DNA of 64,000 nt from Streptomyces violaceoruber (GCF_033406955.1 NZ_CP137734.1:1674001-1738000); one strand, 5' to 3'; numbered from the stretch's first letter, positions 34,394-43,665 are shown. Numbers and translations: made by a program. The notes: generated from the letters alone by a model not told the origin.

Positions 34394-35851
34394 CTAGTGC
34401 ACGCCCAGCCAGCTCTCGATCGGGTTGAGGGCGAAGTAGACGACGAAGATCACCGTCAGGGCCCACATGAACGCCCCGATCTCCCGCGCCCTGCCCTGCG
34501 CGACCTTGATGGCGACGTAGGAGATGACTCCGGCGGCGACACCGGCCGTGATCGAGTACGTGAACGGCATCAGGACGACGGTCAGGAAGACCGGGATCGC
34601 GGTGGCCCGGTCGGCCCAGTCCACGTGCCGGGCGTTCATCATCATCATCGCCCCGATGACGACCAGCGCGGCGGAGGCGACCTCCTGCGGGACGATCGCG
34701 GTGATCGGGGTGAAGAAGAGGCAGGCCGCGAAGAACAGGCCGGTGACGACCGAGGCGAGCCCGGTGCGCGCCCCCTCGCCGACGCCGGTCGCGGACTCGA
34801 CGAAGACGGTCTGGCCGGAGCCGCCCGCCACGCCGCCGATGGCACCGCCGGCGCCGTCGATGAACAGCGCCTTCGACAGGCCCGGCATGCGGCCCTTGTC
34901 GTCGGCGAGCTTCGCCTCGGTACCGACGCCGATGATGGTGGCCATCGCGTCGAAGAACCCGGCGAGCACCAGCGTGAAGACGATCATTCCGACCGTCATC
35001 GCGCCGACCTCGCCCCAGCCGCCGAACTCCAGGTCGCCGAAGAGCGAGAAGTCCGGCATGGAGACCGCGCTGCCGTGCAGTTCGGGGGCACCGTTGGCCC
35101 ACTGCTCGGGGTCGATGACCCCGGTGGCGTTGAGGATCGCCGCGACGATCGTGCCGGTGACGATGCCGATCAGGATGGCGCCGGGCATGTTGCGCGCCTG
35201 GAGCATGAAGATCAGCAGCAGGGTGCCCGCGAAGAGCAGGACCGGCCAGCCGGCCAGCTCCCCGGCCGGGCCGAGGGTGAGCGGGGTCGCCTCGCCCGCG
35301 TGGACGAAGCCGCCCTTGACCAGGCCGATGATGGCGATGAACAGGCCGATGCCCATGGTGATGCCGTGCTTGAGGGCGAGCGGGATCGCGTTCATGATCA
35401 TCTCGCGGAGCCCGGTGACCACGAGCAGCATGATCACCACGCCGTACATCACACACATGCCCATGGCCTGCGGCCAGGTCATCTGGGGGACGACCTGGCC
35501 GGCGATCACGCCGGACACCGAGAGCCCGGCGGCCAGGGCGAGCGGCACCTTGCCGACGAAGCCCATCAGGAGCGTGGTGAGCGCCGCGGCGAAGGCCGTC
35601 GCGGTGATCAGGGCCTTCTGGCCCAGGGTGTCCCCGGCGGCGTCCTTGCCGGAGAGGATCACGGGGTTGAGCAGGACGATGTAGGCCATCGCCATGAAGG
35701 TGGTGATGCCGCCGCGCACCTCACGCGCGACCGTGGATCCCCGGTGGGATATGTGAAAGTACCGGTCGAGCCAAGACCGTCCGCCCGGGACGCGGGAGCC
35801 CGCGCCCGCGTCTTCGGCGGTGATCTCGGGCTCCACTGACTGCTGGGTCAT
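34394..35851 (-). CDS. NCS2 purine permease (AzgA-like)
   Basis: 485 residues with about 12-13 hydrophobic segments. The ATG at 35851 has GGGAGA about 8 nt upstream. Motifs fit the AzgA-like hypoxanthine/guanine/xanthine permeases: REVRGGITTFMAMAYIVLLNP near residue 40, GFFDAMATIIGVGTEA, and GGSGQTVFVESATGVGEGAR. It would import purine bases by proton symport. It sits between the xanthine dehydrogenase genes and xdhC, which points to uptake of hypoxanthine or xanthine for catabolism, under the PucR gene divergent from the block. Confidence 0.92.
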   Translation of the reverse strand: MTQQSVEPEITAEDAGAGSRVPGGRSWLDRYFHISHRGSTVAREVRGGITTFMAMAYIVLLNPVILSGKDAAGDTLGQKALITATAFAAALTTLLMGFVGKVPLALAAGLSVSGVIAGQVVPQMTWPQAMGMCVMYGVVIMLLVVTGLREMIMNAIPLALKHGITMGIGLFIAIIGLVKGGFVHAGEATPLTLGPAGELAGWPVLLFAGTLLLIFMLQARNMPGAILIGIVTGTIVAAILNATGVIDPEQWANGAPELHGSAVSMPDFSLFGDLEFGGWGEVGAMTVGMIVFTLVLAGFFDAMATIIGVGTEAKLADDKGRMPGLSKALFIDGAGGAIGGVAGGSGQTVFVESATGVGEGARTGLASVVTGLFFAACLFFTPITAIVPQEVASAALVVIGAMMMMNARHVDWADRATAIPVFLTVVLMPFTYSITAGVAAGVISYVAIKVAQGRAREIGAFMWALTVIFVVYFALNPIESWLGVH

Positions 35852-35960
35852 GGGGCCGTCTCCCAAGGTTCATAGGTGCACCCGGCCGACCGCTGGGGCG
35901 GCCGCGGGATTTGGGATATGCACGACCCGGGGGACGGCCCGAGACGAACGCATGTGTGGT

Positions 35961-35990
35961 GGTGCTGGTGCTGGTACTGGTACTGGTACG
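35961..35990. repeat. Hexanucleotide tandem repeat, five units of GGTRCT type
   Basis: GGTGCT-GGTGCT-GGTACT-GGTACT-GGTACG, in the 157-bp gap between the xdh large subunit stop and the permease start. Units of this kind can slip; position suggests a possible effect on read-through to the permease. Confidence 0.7.
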
Positions 35991-36008
35991 GGTGACACTG
36001 GTGGTACT

Positions 36009-38495
36009 TCAAGTGCCGCGAGCGGAGCGGGACTTGGCCGGTGCTCCGGGCGGCGCGGAGGGTGTGACGTTCCGTGCGCCGCCCGGAGGGTCCTGGGGGT
36101 GCCGATCGGAGCCCGCCGTGCCGGTGAGGTGTTCCGGTCGTACGGGCGTGCGGTCGAGCGCCAGCCCGGTCGCGTCCCTGATGGCCGCGAGGACCGCCGG
36201 GGTGGACGACAGGGTGGGCGCCTCCCCGACGCCGCGCAGCCCGTAGGGCGCGTGGTCGTCGGCGAGTTCGAGCACGTCGACCGGTAGGGCCGGCGTGTCG
36301 AGGATCGTGGGGAGGAGATAGTCCGTGAAGGACGGGTTCTGGACCTTGGCGGTCACCGGGTCCACGACGATCTCCTCCATCACCGCGATGCCCAGGCCCT
36401 GGACGGTGCCGCCCTGGATCTGGCCGACCACGGAGAGGGGGTTCAGCGCCTTGCCGACGTCCTGGGCACAGGCCAGCTCGATCACCTTGACCAGGCCGAG
36501 TTCCGTGTCGACCTCGACGACGGCGCGGTGCGCGGCGAAGGAGTACTGGACGTGTCCGTCGCCCTGGCCGGTGCGCGGGTCGAAGGGTTGGGTCGGCCGG
36601 TGCCGCCACTCCTCCTCGACCTCGACCGCCTCGTCCTCCAGGACGTCCACGAGGTCGGCGAGGACCTCGCCGCCGTCGGTGACGACCTTGCCGCCCTCCA
36701 GGAGCAGTCCGGCGGTGGCCCAGGCGGGGTGGTACGAGCCGAACCTGCGGCGCCCGAGCTCCAGGACCCGTTCCCGCACCAGCTCGCAGGCGTGCTTGAT
36801 GGCGCCGCCGGTGACGTAGGTCTGCCGGGAGGCGGAGGTGGAGCCGGCCGAGCCCACCCGCGTGTCGGCGGGCCGGATGGTGACCTGGGTGACGCCCAGC
36901 TCGGTGCGGGCGATCTGCGCGTGGACGGTCACACCGCCCTGTCCGACCTCCGCCATCGCCGTGTGCACGGTGACGACGGGGCGGCCGCCGACGGCCTCCA
37001 GGCGGACCCGGGCGGTGGAGTAGTCGTCGAAGCCCTCGGAGAAGCCGACGTTCTTGATGCCGACGGCGTAGCCGACGCCGCGCACGACGCCCTCGCCGTG
37101 CGTGGTGTTGGACAGGCCGCCGGGCAGCTGCCGTACGTCGGCGCCCTCGCTGGACTCCCACTGGCGCTCCGGCGGCATCGGCATCGCCTTGACGCGGCGC
37201 AGGAGTTCGGCGACCGGCGCCGGGGAGTCGACGGGCTGTCCGGTGGGCATGAGCGTGCCCTGCTCCATGGCGTTGATCCGGCGGAACTCCACCGGGTCCA
37301 GGCCGAGTCCGGCCGCCACCTTGTCCATCTGCGCCTCGTAGGCGAAGCACGCCTGGACCGCGCCGAAGCCGCGCATGGCGCCGCAGGGCGGGTTGTTGGA
37401 GTAGAGGGCGAGGGCCTCGATGTCCACGTCGTCGACCACGTACGGTCCCACCGAGAGCGAGGCGGCGTTGCCGACGACGGCCGGGGAGGCGGAGGCGTAG
37501 GCGCCGCCGTCCAGGACGATGCGGCACCTCACGTGGGTGAGCCGGCCGTGGCGGGTGGCGCCGTGCTCGTAGTGGAGCCTGGCCGGGTGGCGGTGGACGT
37601 GGCCGAAGAAGGACTCGAAGCGGTTGTAGACCATCTTGACGGGTTTGCCGGTGCGCAGGGCCAGCAGGCAGGCGTGGATCTGCATCGACAGGTCCTCGCG
37701 TCCGCCGAAGGCGCCGCCGACGCCGGACAGGGTCATCCGCACCTTGTCCTCGGGCAGGCCGAGCACGGGGGCGATCTGGCGCAGGTCGGAGTGGAGCCAC
37801 TGGGTGGCGATGTAGAGGTCGACGCCGCCGTCCTCGCCGGGCACGGCGAGACCCGACTCGGGGCCGAGGAAGGCCTGGTCCTGCATGCCGAAGTGGTAGT
37901 CGCCCACGACGATCACGTCGGCGCGCGCGGCGGCCGCGGCGGCGTCGCCGCGCACGATCGGCTGGCGGTGCACGATGTTGGGGTGCGGGACGTGGCCGCT
38001 GTGGTGGTCGGTGCGGTGCTCGTGGACGAGGACCGCGCCGGGGGCGGTGGCGGAGGCCTCGTCGGTGACGAGCGGCAGCTCCCGGTACTCCACCTTGACC
38101 TTGGCGGCGGCGCGGCGCGCGGTCTCCGGGTGGTCGGCGGCGACGATCGCGACCGGCTCGCCGTGGTGGCGGACCTTGCCGTGGGCGAGGACCGGGGTGT
38201 CCCGGATCTCCAGCCCGTAGTGGCGCACGTCGGTAGGCAGGTCGTCGTAGGTCATGACGGCGTACACGCCGGGGGTGGCGAGCGCCTCGCCGGTGTCGAC
38301 GGAGACGATCTCGGCGTGTGCGACGGTGGAGCGCAGGATCTGGCCCCAGAGCATGTCCTCGTGCCACATGTCGGACGCGTACGCGAACTCGCCGGTGACC
38401 TTGAGGACGCCGTCCGGGCGGAGCGTGGACTCGCCGATGCCGCCCTTGGTCCCGGAGCCCTGGGTGAGGCCGGCGGGTGCGCCGTTGGCAGCCAT
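36009..38495 (-). CDS. Xanthine dehydrogenase, molybdopterin-binding subunit
   Basis: 828 residues. The ATG at 38495 has GGAGG about 8 nt upstream, 2 nt after the Fe-S subunit stop. It has the xanthine oxidase large-subunit fold: VTGEFAYASDM, GQDQ-like MQDQAFLGPESGLA, LSGVGGAFGGREDL (Mo-pterin loop), GAMRGFGAVQACFAYE, VGQGGVTVHAQIA and the catalytic-Glu motif GLRGVGEAPTLSSTPAV near the C-terminus. It oxidises hypoxanthine/xanthine to urate with the FAD and 2Fe-2S subunits. The last 45 residues are a Pro/Arg-rich tail. Confidence 0.93.
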   Translation of the reverse strand: MAANGAPAGLTQGSGTKGGIGESTLRPDGVLKVTGEFAYASDMWHEDMLWGQILRSTVAHAEIVSVDTGEALATPGVYAVMTYDDLPTDVRHYGLEIRDTPVLAHGKVRHHGEPVAIVAADHPETARRAAAKVKVEYRELPLVTDEASATAPGAVLVHEHRTDHHSGHVPHPNIVHRQPIVRGDAAAAAARADVIVVGDYHFGMQDQAFLGPESGLAVPGEDGGVDLYIATQWLHSDLRQIAPVLGLPEDKVRMTLSGVGGAFGGREDLSMQIHACLLALRTGKPVKMVYNRFESFFGHVHRHPARLHYEHGATRHGRLTHVRCRIVLDGGAYASASPAVVGNAASLSVGPYVVDDVDIEALALYSNNPPCGAMRGFGAVQACFAYEAQMDKVAAGLGLDPVEFRRINAMEQGTLMPTGQPVDSPAPVAELLRRVKAMPMPPERQWESSEGADVRQLPGGLSNTTHGEGVVRGVGYAVGIKNVGFSEGFDDYSTARVRLEAVGGRPVVTVHTAMAEVGQGGVTVHAQIARTELGVTQVTIRPADTRVGSAGSTSASRQTYVTGGAIKHACELVRERVLELGRRRFGSYHPAWATAGLLLEGGKVVTDGGEVLADLVDVLEDEAVEVEEEWRHRPTQPFDPRTGQGDGHVQYSFAAHRAVVEVDTELGLVKVIELACAQDVGKALNPLSVVGQIQGGTVQGLGIAVMEEIVVDPVTAKVQNPSFTDYLLPTILDTPALPVDVLELADDHAPYGLRGVGEAPTLSSTPAVLAAIRDATGLALDRTPVRPEHLTGTAGSDRHPQDPPGGARNVTPSAPPGAPAKSRSARGT

Positions 38496-38497
38496 GC

Positions 38498-39088
38498 TCA
38501 GGCCTCCTCGGACCGGCGGGCGGCGGCCAGGCGGACCGCGTCCATGATCTTCTCGTAGCCGGTGCACCGGCACAGGTTGCCCGACAGCGCCTCGCGGATG
38601 TCCTCGTCGCTCGGGTTCGGGTGGCGCTCCAGCATCTCGTCGGCGGCGACCAGCAGTCCGGGGGTGCAGAAGCCGCACTGGACGGCGCCGGCGTCGATGA
38701 ACGCCTGTTGCACGGGGGCCAGTTCGATGTTCTCGCCGGTCTGTGAGTCGGTCCCGCCGGCCTGCCAGCGCCGTGCCGCGTCGAGCGAGGCGCTCTCCCC
38801 GGCGCGCGTACCCGTCGTGGTGCTGCCCTCGGCGCGCCGGCGGGCGTACTCGGCGAGGCCCTCGACGGTGACGACCTCGCGGCCCTCGGCCTGGCCGGCC
38901 GCGACCAGGCAGGAGCACACCGGCACGCCGTCCAGGCGGACCGTGCAGGAGCCGCACTCGCCCTGCTCGCAGGCGTTCTTGGAACCGGGCAGGCCCATCC
39001 GCTCGCGCAGCACGTACAGCAGGGACTCGCCCTCCCAGACGTCGTCGGCCTCCTGCGGACGTCCGTTGACGGTGAGGTTGACGCGCAT
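38498..39088 (-). CDS. Xanthine dehydrogenase, 2Fe-2S subunit
   Basis: 196 residues. The first cluster is bound by CEQGECGSC and a later Cys (VPVCSC), the second by CGFCTPG and CRCTGYEKI. A stretch of about 40 residues between the domains (from AEYARRRAEG to TGENIE) is longer than in typical subunits and rich in Ser/Thr/Ala. It transfers electrons from the Mo centre to FAD. The start codon ATG overlaps the FAD-subunit stop by 1 nt (TGATG), giving tight coupling. Confidence 0.93.
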   Translation of the reverse strand: MRVNLTVNGRPQEADDVWEGESLLYVLRERMGLPGSKNACEQGECGSCTVRLDGVPVCSCLVAAGQAEGREVVTVEGLAEYARRRAEGSTTTGTRAGESASLDAARRWQAGGTDSQTGENIELAPVQQAFIDAGAVQCGFCTPGLLVAADEMLERHPNPSDEDIREALSGNLCRCTGYEKIMDAVRLAAARRSEEA

Positions 39089-39978
39089 CACGCGGCTCCT
39101 TCCGTGGTGCGGCGGGCGCCGCGGTACGACTCCCAGGTCCAGGTGAGCGTCCGGCGGGCCATGACGCCGACCGCGTGGCGGCGGTAGTCCGCGGTGCCCC
39201 GGACGTCGTCGATGGGGTTGCAGGCGGCGGCGCACAGGTCCGCGAACCGTTTGACCGCCGACGGGGTGACGATCTTCCCGTTCTCCCAGAAGCCGCCCTC
39301 GTCGAGCGCGGCGTTCAGGAACTCCTCGGCGGCCGTCGCGCGGATCGGGGTGGGCGCGGCCGAGCCGATGCCGGTGCGGACGGTACGGGTGGCGGGGTGC
39401 AGGGCGAGGCCGAAGGCGCACACGGCGATGACCATGGCGTTGCGGGTGCCGACCTTGGAGAACTGCTGCGGTCCGTCGGCCTTCGCGACGTGCACGGCGC
39501 GGATCAGCTCGTCGGGCTCCAGCGCGTTGCGCTTCACGCCGGTGTAGAACGCGTCGATGGGGATGCGGCGGGTGCCGCGCACCGACTCGGCCTCGACCTC
39601 GGCGCCGGCGGCGAGCAGCGCCGGGTGGGCGTCGCCGGCCGGGGACGCGGTGCCGAGGTTCCCGCCCACGCCCCCGCGGTTGCGGATCTGCGGGGAGGCG
39701 ACCGTGTGCGAGGCGAGGGCGAGACCCGGCAGCTCGGTGCCCAGGTCCTCCATGATCCGGGTGTACGGCACCGAGGCACCGAGCCGTACGGAGGTCTCGC
39801 CGACCTCCCACTCGGTCAGGTCGCCGATGCGGCCCAGGTCCATGAGGTACTCGGGCCTGCGGTGATCGAAGTTGATCTCGACCATCACGTCGGTACCGCC
39901 CGCGATCGGCACCGCGGTGGGGTGCTCGGCCTTCGCGGCGAGCGCCTCCTCCCAGCTGGCGGGGCGAAGGAAGTCCAT
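39088..39978 (-). CDS. Xanthine dehydrogenase, FAD-binding subunit
   Basis: 296 residues, normal for the separate FAD subunit. Motifs: PIAGGTDVMVEINF (PCMH-type FAD loop, residues 24-37) and QIRNRGGVGGNLGTASPAGD (about 98-117), and the C-terminal CO_deh_flav_C domain. The ATG at 39978 is preceded by a weak GGAAGAG. It is the first gene of the xanthine dehydrogenase operon, divergent from pucR across a 316-bp region with a perfect palindrome. It passes electrons to NAD+. Confidence 0.92.
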   Translation of the reverse strand: MDFLRPASWEEALAAKAEHPTAVPIAGGTDVMVEINFDHRRPEYLMDLGRIGDLTEWEVGETSVRLGASVPYTRIMEDLGTELPGLALASHTVASPQIRNRGGVGGNLGTASPAGDAHPALLAAGAEVEAESVRGTRRIPIDAFYTGVKRNALEPDELIRAVHVAKADGPQQFSKVGTRNAMVIAVCAFGLALHPATRTVRTGIGSAAPTPIRATAAEEFLNAALDEGGFWENGKIVTPSAVKRFADLCAAACNPIDDVRGTADYRRHAVGVMARRTLTWTWESYRGARRTTEGAA

Positions 39979-40294
39979 GACCGGCTCTCTTCCTCGTCTG
40001 ATCGGGTGCGCATGGCTCGGGGCGTCGCGGACCGGGGCGTACGGATTGAGCCACCTGCGGGTACGGGAGGCCCGGCTCGTTCATGTGCTGTTCACGTGGA
40101 ATGGCCTCAGTACACCGTCGTGTACTCCACCAGGGTCAGTCGCAGAAACCATGAAGGAGTTGGCTGGCCAGGGCGGGCATCTTGTAGATTCGTATGAACG
40201 GAGGTGCTCAATTGCCTCCTTGTTCTCCTCTGGAATCGGGCGACACAGCCGCGTGACCTGGAACACTTCGAGACAAAGAACGGCGGCGACGAGA
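39979..40294. other. 316-bp divergent xdh/pucR control region
   Basis: It contains the 40109-40126 palindrome and a looser GGAGG/CCTCC inverted repeat (about 40200-40220, around TGCTCAATTG). No reading frame has coding character, and no standard -35/-10 pair is clear on either strand. Confidence 0.6.
40109..40126. promoter_or_regulatory. Palindrome AGTACAC-CGTC-GTGTACT, candidate PucR operator
   Basis: The 7-bp arms (40109-40115 and 40120-40126) are perfect. It lies 131 bp ahead of the xdh operon start and 169 bp ahead of pucR. Divergent position and symmetry are the evidence; PucR sites in Streptomyces are not known to me. Confidence 0.45.
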
Positions 40295-42004
40295 ATGCGG
40301 CTGCGCGCACTGCTGGACACCGACGCGCTGGGCCTCAAGCTGCTCGGCGGCGAGGACGAGCTGGACCGCACGGTCCGGGGCGTGATGACCACCGACCTGC
40401 GCGACCCCAGCCGCTACCTGTCGGGCGGCGAACTGGTGCTCACCGGTCTGGCCTGGCGCCGCGGCGCCGCCGACTCCGAACCGTTCGTCCGCCTCCTGGT
40501 GCAGGCCCAGGTGGCGGCGCTGGCCGCCGGTGAGGCGGAGCTGGGGGACGTGCCGGAGGACCTGGTGGCGGCGTGCGCGCGGCACCGGCTGCCGCTCTTC
40601 GCGGTGCACGAGTCGGTGGCCTTCGCGACGATCACCGAGCACGTCGTGCGCCAGGTGTCCGGCGAGCGGGCCGGGGACCTGGCGGCCGTGGTGGACCGGC
40701 ACCGCCGGATGATGACCTCGGGACCGGCGGGCGGCGGCCCCGACGTGGTCCTGGACCTGCTCGGCTCCGACCTCGACCTGCGGGCGTGGGTGCTCTCCCC
40801 CACCGGGCGGCAGGTCGCCGGGCCGAAGGACGCGGAGCCCGCGCTCTCCGCGCAGGTGTGCGCCGAGCTGGCGGCCGAGCACCTCGCGGCCACCCGCACG
40901 GGCCGGCGCGCGCCGCACCGGGTGACCGTGGGCGCGACGACGTACAGCCTCTTCCCGGTGCGCGGCCGGGGGCAGCCCCCGGTCACGCCGCCGGGGGCGC
41001 GCTCCCCGCAGGGCGCCGGTGCGGGGCGGGACGTGCGCGAGACGGTGCTGTCCGACTGGCTGCTGGTGGTGGAGGCGGACGCCGGGGACTGGGCCGAGGA
41101 GCGCCTCGACCTGCTGTACGGCGTCACCCAGCTGATCGCGGTCGAGCGGGACCGGCGGGACGCGGCGCGCACGGTGCGGCGGCGGCTGGCCCAGGAGGTC
41201 CTGGAGCTGGTGCAGACGGGCGCCGCGCCGGCCGAGATCGCGGCCCGGCTCCGGGTGGCGGCGCCGGTGCTGCTGCCCGGCCTCGGCGCCGCGCCGCACT
41301 GGCAGGTCGTGGTGGCCCGGGTGGAGTGGGAGGACGGCGACGAGCAGACCGGCCGGGTCGCGCAGACCCTGCTGGAGGAGATACTCGTCGACCCGCACGC
41401 CACCGGGCCCGAGCAGTCGGACCGTATCGCCGTGGCGCACACCGGTGAGGAGGCGGTCGCCCTGGTACCGCTGCCGTCGGTCTCCAGCGAGCACGACGGC
41501 TCCGAGGCGGGGGTCCTCGCGGAAGCGCTGCTCGCCTCCGTACGGGAGCCGCTGACGGCGGGCCTGGACGGCGACGGGCGCGTCACGCTCGGCGTCAGCG
41601 CGGCCGTGCACTCGGCGGAGGGGCTGCGCGGGGCGCTGGAGGAGGCCCGGCACGCGCGCCGGGTCGCCGCGGCCCGCCCCGGCCGGGTCTGCGCGGCCGG
41701 CCACCAGGAGCTGGCCTCGCACGTGCTGCTGCTCCCCTTCGTCCCCGACGACGTCCGGCGCGCCTTCACCGCCCGGCTGCTGGACCCGCTGCGGGACTAC
41801 GACCGCCGCCACCGCGCCGAGCTGATCCCGACGCTGGAGGCGTTCCTCGACAGCGACGGATCCTGGACGCGCTGCGCGAACCGGCTGCACCTGCACGTCA
41901 ACACGCTGCGCTACCGCGTCGGGCGGATCGAGCAGTTGACCGGGCGTGACCTGTCGCGCCTGGAGGACAAGCTGGACTTCTTCCTGGCCCTGCGGATGAG
42001 CTGA
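40295..42004 (+). CDS. pucR: PucR-family transcriptional regulator
   Basis: 569 residues. N-terminal PucR domain (residues 1-130: MRLRALLDTDALGLKLLGG, YLSGGELVLTG), a middle GGDEF-like/CdaR-type region, and the C-terminal HTH_30 (CANRLHLHVNTLRYRVGRIE). Family members control purine catabolism genes. The ATG at 40295 has only a weak GGCGGCGACGAG ahead. It is divergent from the xanthine dehydrogenase operon, the expected target. A Pro/Gly-rich insert (about 230-255: GRGQPPVTPPGARS) separates the domains. Confidence 0.9.
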   Translation: MRLRALLDTDALGLKLLGGEDELDRTVRGVMTTDLRDPSRYLSGGELVLTGLAWRRGAADSEPFVRLLVQAQVAALAAGEAELGDVPEDLVAACARHRLPLFAVHESVAFATITEHVVRQVSGERAGDLAAVVDRHRRMMTSGPAGGGPDVVLDLLGSDLDLRAWVLSPTGRQVAGPKDAEPALSAQVCAELAAEHLAATRTGRRAPHRVTVGATTYSLFPVRGRGQPPVTPPGARSPQGAGAGRDVRETVLSDWLLVVEADAGDWAEERLDLLYGVTQLIAVERDRRDAARTVRRRLAQEVLELVQTGAAPAEIAARLRVAAPVLLPGLGAAPHWQVVVARVEWEDGDEQTGRVAQTLLEEILVDPHATGPEQSDRIAVAHTGEEAVALVPLPSVSSEHDGSEAGVLAEALLASVREPLTAGLDGDGRVTLGVSAAVHSAEGLRGALEEARHARRVAAARPGRVCAAGHQELASHVLLLPFVPDDVRRAFTARLLDPLRDYDRRHRAELIPTLEAFLDSDGSWTRCANRLHLHVNTLRYRVGRIEQLTGRDLSRLEDKLDFFLALRMS

Positions 42005-42077
42005 GGCCGGGGCCCGCGGAGGGCGCCGGAGAGCCCGGCGCGTTCCCAAACCTCGGCGGCCCGAAGACCACGACTTT

Positions 42078-42091
42078 GTGAAAACTTTCAC
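42078..42091. promoter_or_regulatory. Inverted repeat GTGAAA-AC-TTTCAC
   Basis: Perfect 6-bp arms around AC in an AT-rich patch, 85 bp ahead of the TPR-protein gene. Could be an operator or promoter element of that gene. Confidence 0.35.
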
Positions 42092-42175
42092 CCATCCCCT
42101 TGGCCGGGCCGCCGGATCCGTGCTGAGATGCGGCCACCACTCGAGAGCTCGATGGCGTGCTAAGGGGAGGGCGAC

Positions 42176-42964
42176 GTGGCGCATTCCGCCATGGCTGGTT
42201 CTGGCTGGGGAACGACCGAAGGTGACGATCCGCTCCAGACCGCGGTATGGCGGTTGCGTTCGCGCGGCTGCTGGGCCGACGCGGCCGCCCTGCTGGAGCC
42301 GGTCACCGCGGACACCGCCTTGCAGCGGACCGCGCTGCTGGTGGAACGGTGCCTGTACACGGAGCAGGGCTGGGCCGAGGCCGAGGACGCGCTGCGCACC
42401 GCGGAGGCCCTGGCGCACACCGACGACGAGCGCGGGGCCGCCGCGTGCGAACGGGGGCAGCTCGCCTACGCCGCCACGGTGCACGGGGTGCGCGACCGGG
42501 CCGACGAGGCGCGGGCCGCACTGGGGCGGGCGGCGGCACTGATCGCGCCGGGGGCCGGGGGGCGGGCGCTGCTGGACTTCCGGCGGGGGCTGCTCGCGGA
42601 GAACCTGACCCGTTCGCCGCAGGCCGCCCGCGCGGCGTACCGGCGGGCCCATGCGGGTGCCACCGCGCACGCCGACCCGCTGCTCCAGTCCTTCACCTGG
42701 CGGCATCTGGCCGGACTCGCCCTGCGGGAGGGGGAACTGGCCGAGGCGCGGCACGGTTTCGCGGAGTCGCTGCGGATCCGCGAGGAACTGGGGTACCTCG
42801 TCGGCACGGCCCCGGCGCTGGCCTCGCTCGCGGACGCCGAGTCGGAGCCGGAGGCGTCCCGGCTGCGGGAGGAGGCGCGGCGGCTGTTCCGGCTGCTGGG
42901 CGGCGTACCGACGTGGCTGGCGCGGCAGTTGGCGCCGCCGGCGGCGGGGGCGGCGACGGCGTGA
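42176..42964 (+). CDS. TPR-like helical repeat protein
   Basis: 262 residues. The GTG at 42176 has AAGGGGAGG about 6 nt upstream. The whole protein is alpha-helical with TPR-like spacing (for example WAEAEDALRTAEALAHTDDE, FTWRHLAGLALREGELAEAR, GFAESLRIREELGY). No signal or membrane segment, no HTH. It looks like the TPR part of a LAL-type regulator without its ATPase or DNA-binding domain, so it may be a protein-interaction adaptor. Convergent with the next gene, 22 bp away. Confidence 0.8.
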   Translation: MAHSAMAGSGWGTTEGDDPLQTAVWRLRSRGCWADAAALLEPVTADTALQRTALLVERCLYTEQGWAEAEDALRTAEALAHTDDERGAAACERGQLAYAATVHGVRDRADEARAALGRAAALIAPGAGGRALLDFRRGLLAENLTRSPQAARAAYRRAHAGATAHADPLLQSFTWRHLAGLALREGELAEARHGFAESLRIREELGYLVGTAPALASLADAESEPEASRLREEARRLFRLLGGVPTWLARQLAPPAAGAATA

Positions 42965-42986
42965 GAGACCCGCGCCCGGACTGACG

Positions 42987-43631
42987 TCACGGGTGTCTGC
43001 TCCAGCGCGGGGCCGTGTTGGCCCAGGCCGCGTCCCACTGGGCGAGGTTGCGCCGGTGCAGCACGAGGCCGGTGGCGGCGTGCGCCGCGAGGCCGGTGAC
43101 GACGACGCCGAGGAAGGCGAGGATCGCCCAGCCCATGGTGCGGCTGCGGATCTGCTCCGCGGTCAGCGGCGGCTCGGTGATCCGGCCCTGGTCGTCGACC
43201 CAGACCAGGACCGTGCTGTCCGCCGGCAGTCCCGGTTCGACCTCGGTCCGCCCGGTCCTGCTCGCCCCGTCGGGGCCGGTGAAGCGGACCGGGACCGGGT
43301 AGCGGGTCTTCTTCGCCTCGTCCGACCCCGGCTCGGGATGGCGCGGGGCGTCGTGGGTCAGGACCGCGGGGCGGTGGTCCCGGGTACGCGCCTCGTGCTC
43401 GGCGGTGCTCCGGTAGTGCCGGTACGCGCTGTCGCCGACCCCGAACATCGCGGCCGGGGCCGCCCCCAGCACGGCGAGCACGAGCCCGAGCGAGACCCAC
43501 GCCCGCAGCCGGTCGCTCGGCCGCCGCAACGGGTTGCGCCGCCAGCGCCACAGCAGCAGATACGGGTACCGCTCACGGTCGGGATCGGGAACGGCTGGTG
43601 GTGGCTGGGCCTGAGGGATCTCTCCGGCCAC
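42987..43631 (-). CDS. Rv1733c-like membrane protein
   Basis: 214 residues. The GTG at 43631 has GGAGG about 8 nt upstream. Two transmembrane segments (about 45-66, LGLVLAVLGAAPAAMFGVG, and 168-188, GWAILAFLGVVVTGLAAHA) flank an outer domain of about 100 residues. The motif WRWRRNPLRRPSDRLRAWV ahead of the first helix is shared with Mycobacterium tuberculosis Rv1733c, a DosR-regulon protein of unknown function, as I recall it. Immediately upstream lies a (GATCG)n repeat. A DevR/DosR-like response regulator is encoded 4 kb away. Confidence 0.8.
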   Translation of the reverse strand: MAGEIPQAQPPPAVPDPDRERYPYLLLWRWRRNPLRRPSDRLRAWVSLGLVLAVLGAAPAAMFGVGDSAYRHYRSTAEHEARTRDHRPAVLTHDAPRHPEPGSDEAKKTRYPVPVRFTGPDGASRTGRTEVEPGLPADSTVLVWVDDQGRITEPPLTAEQIRSRTMGWAILAFLGVVVTGLAAHAATGLVLHRRNLAQWDAAWANTAPRWSRHP

Positions 43632-43665
43632 GGGGTGCCTCCTTCCTGGGACGGGGCGGTTGTCG

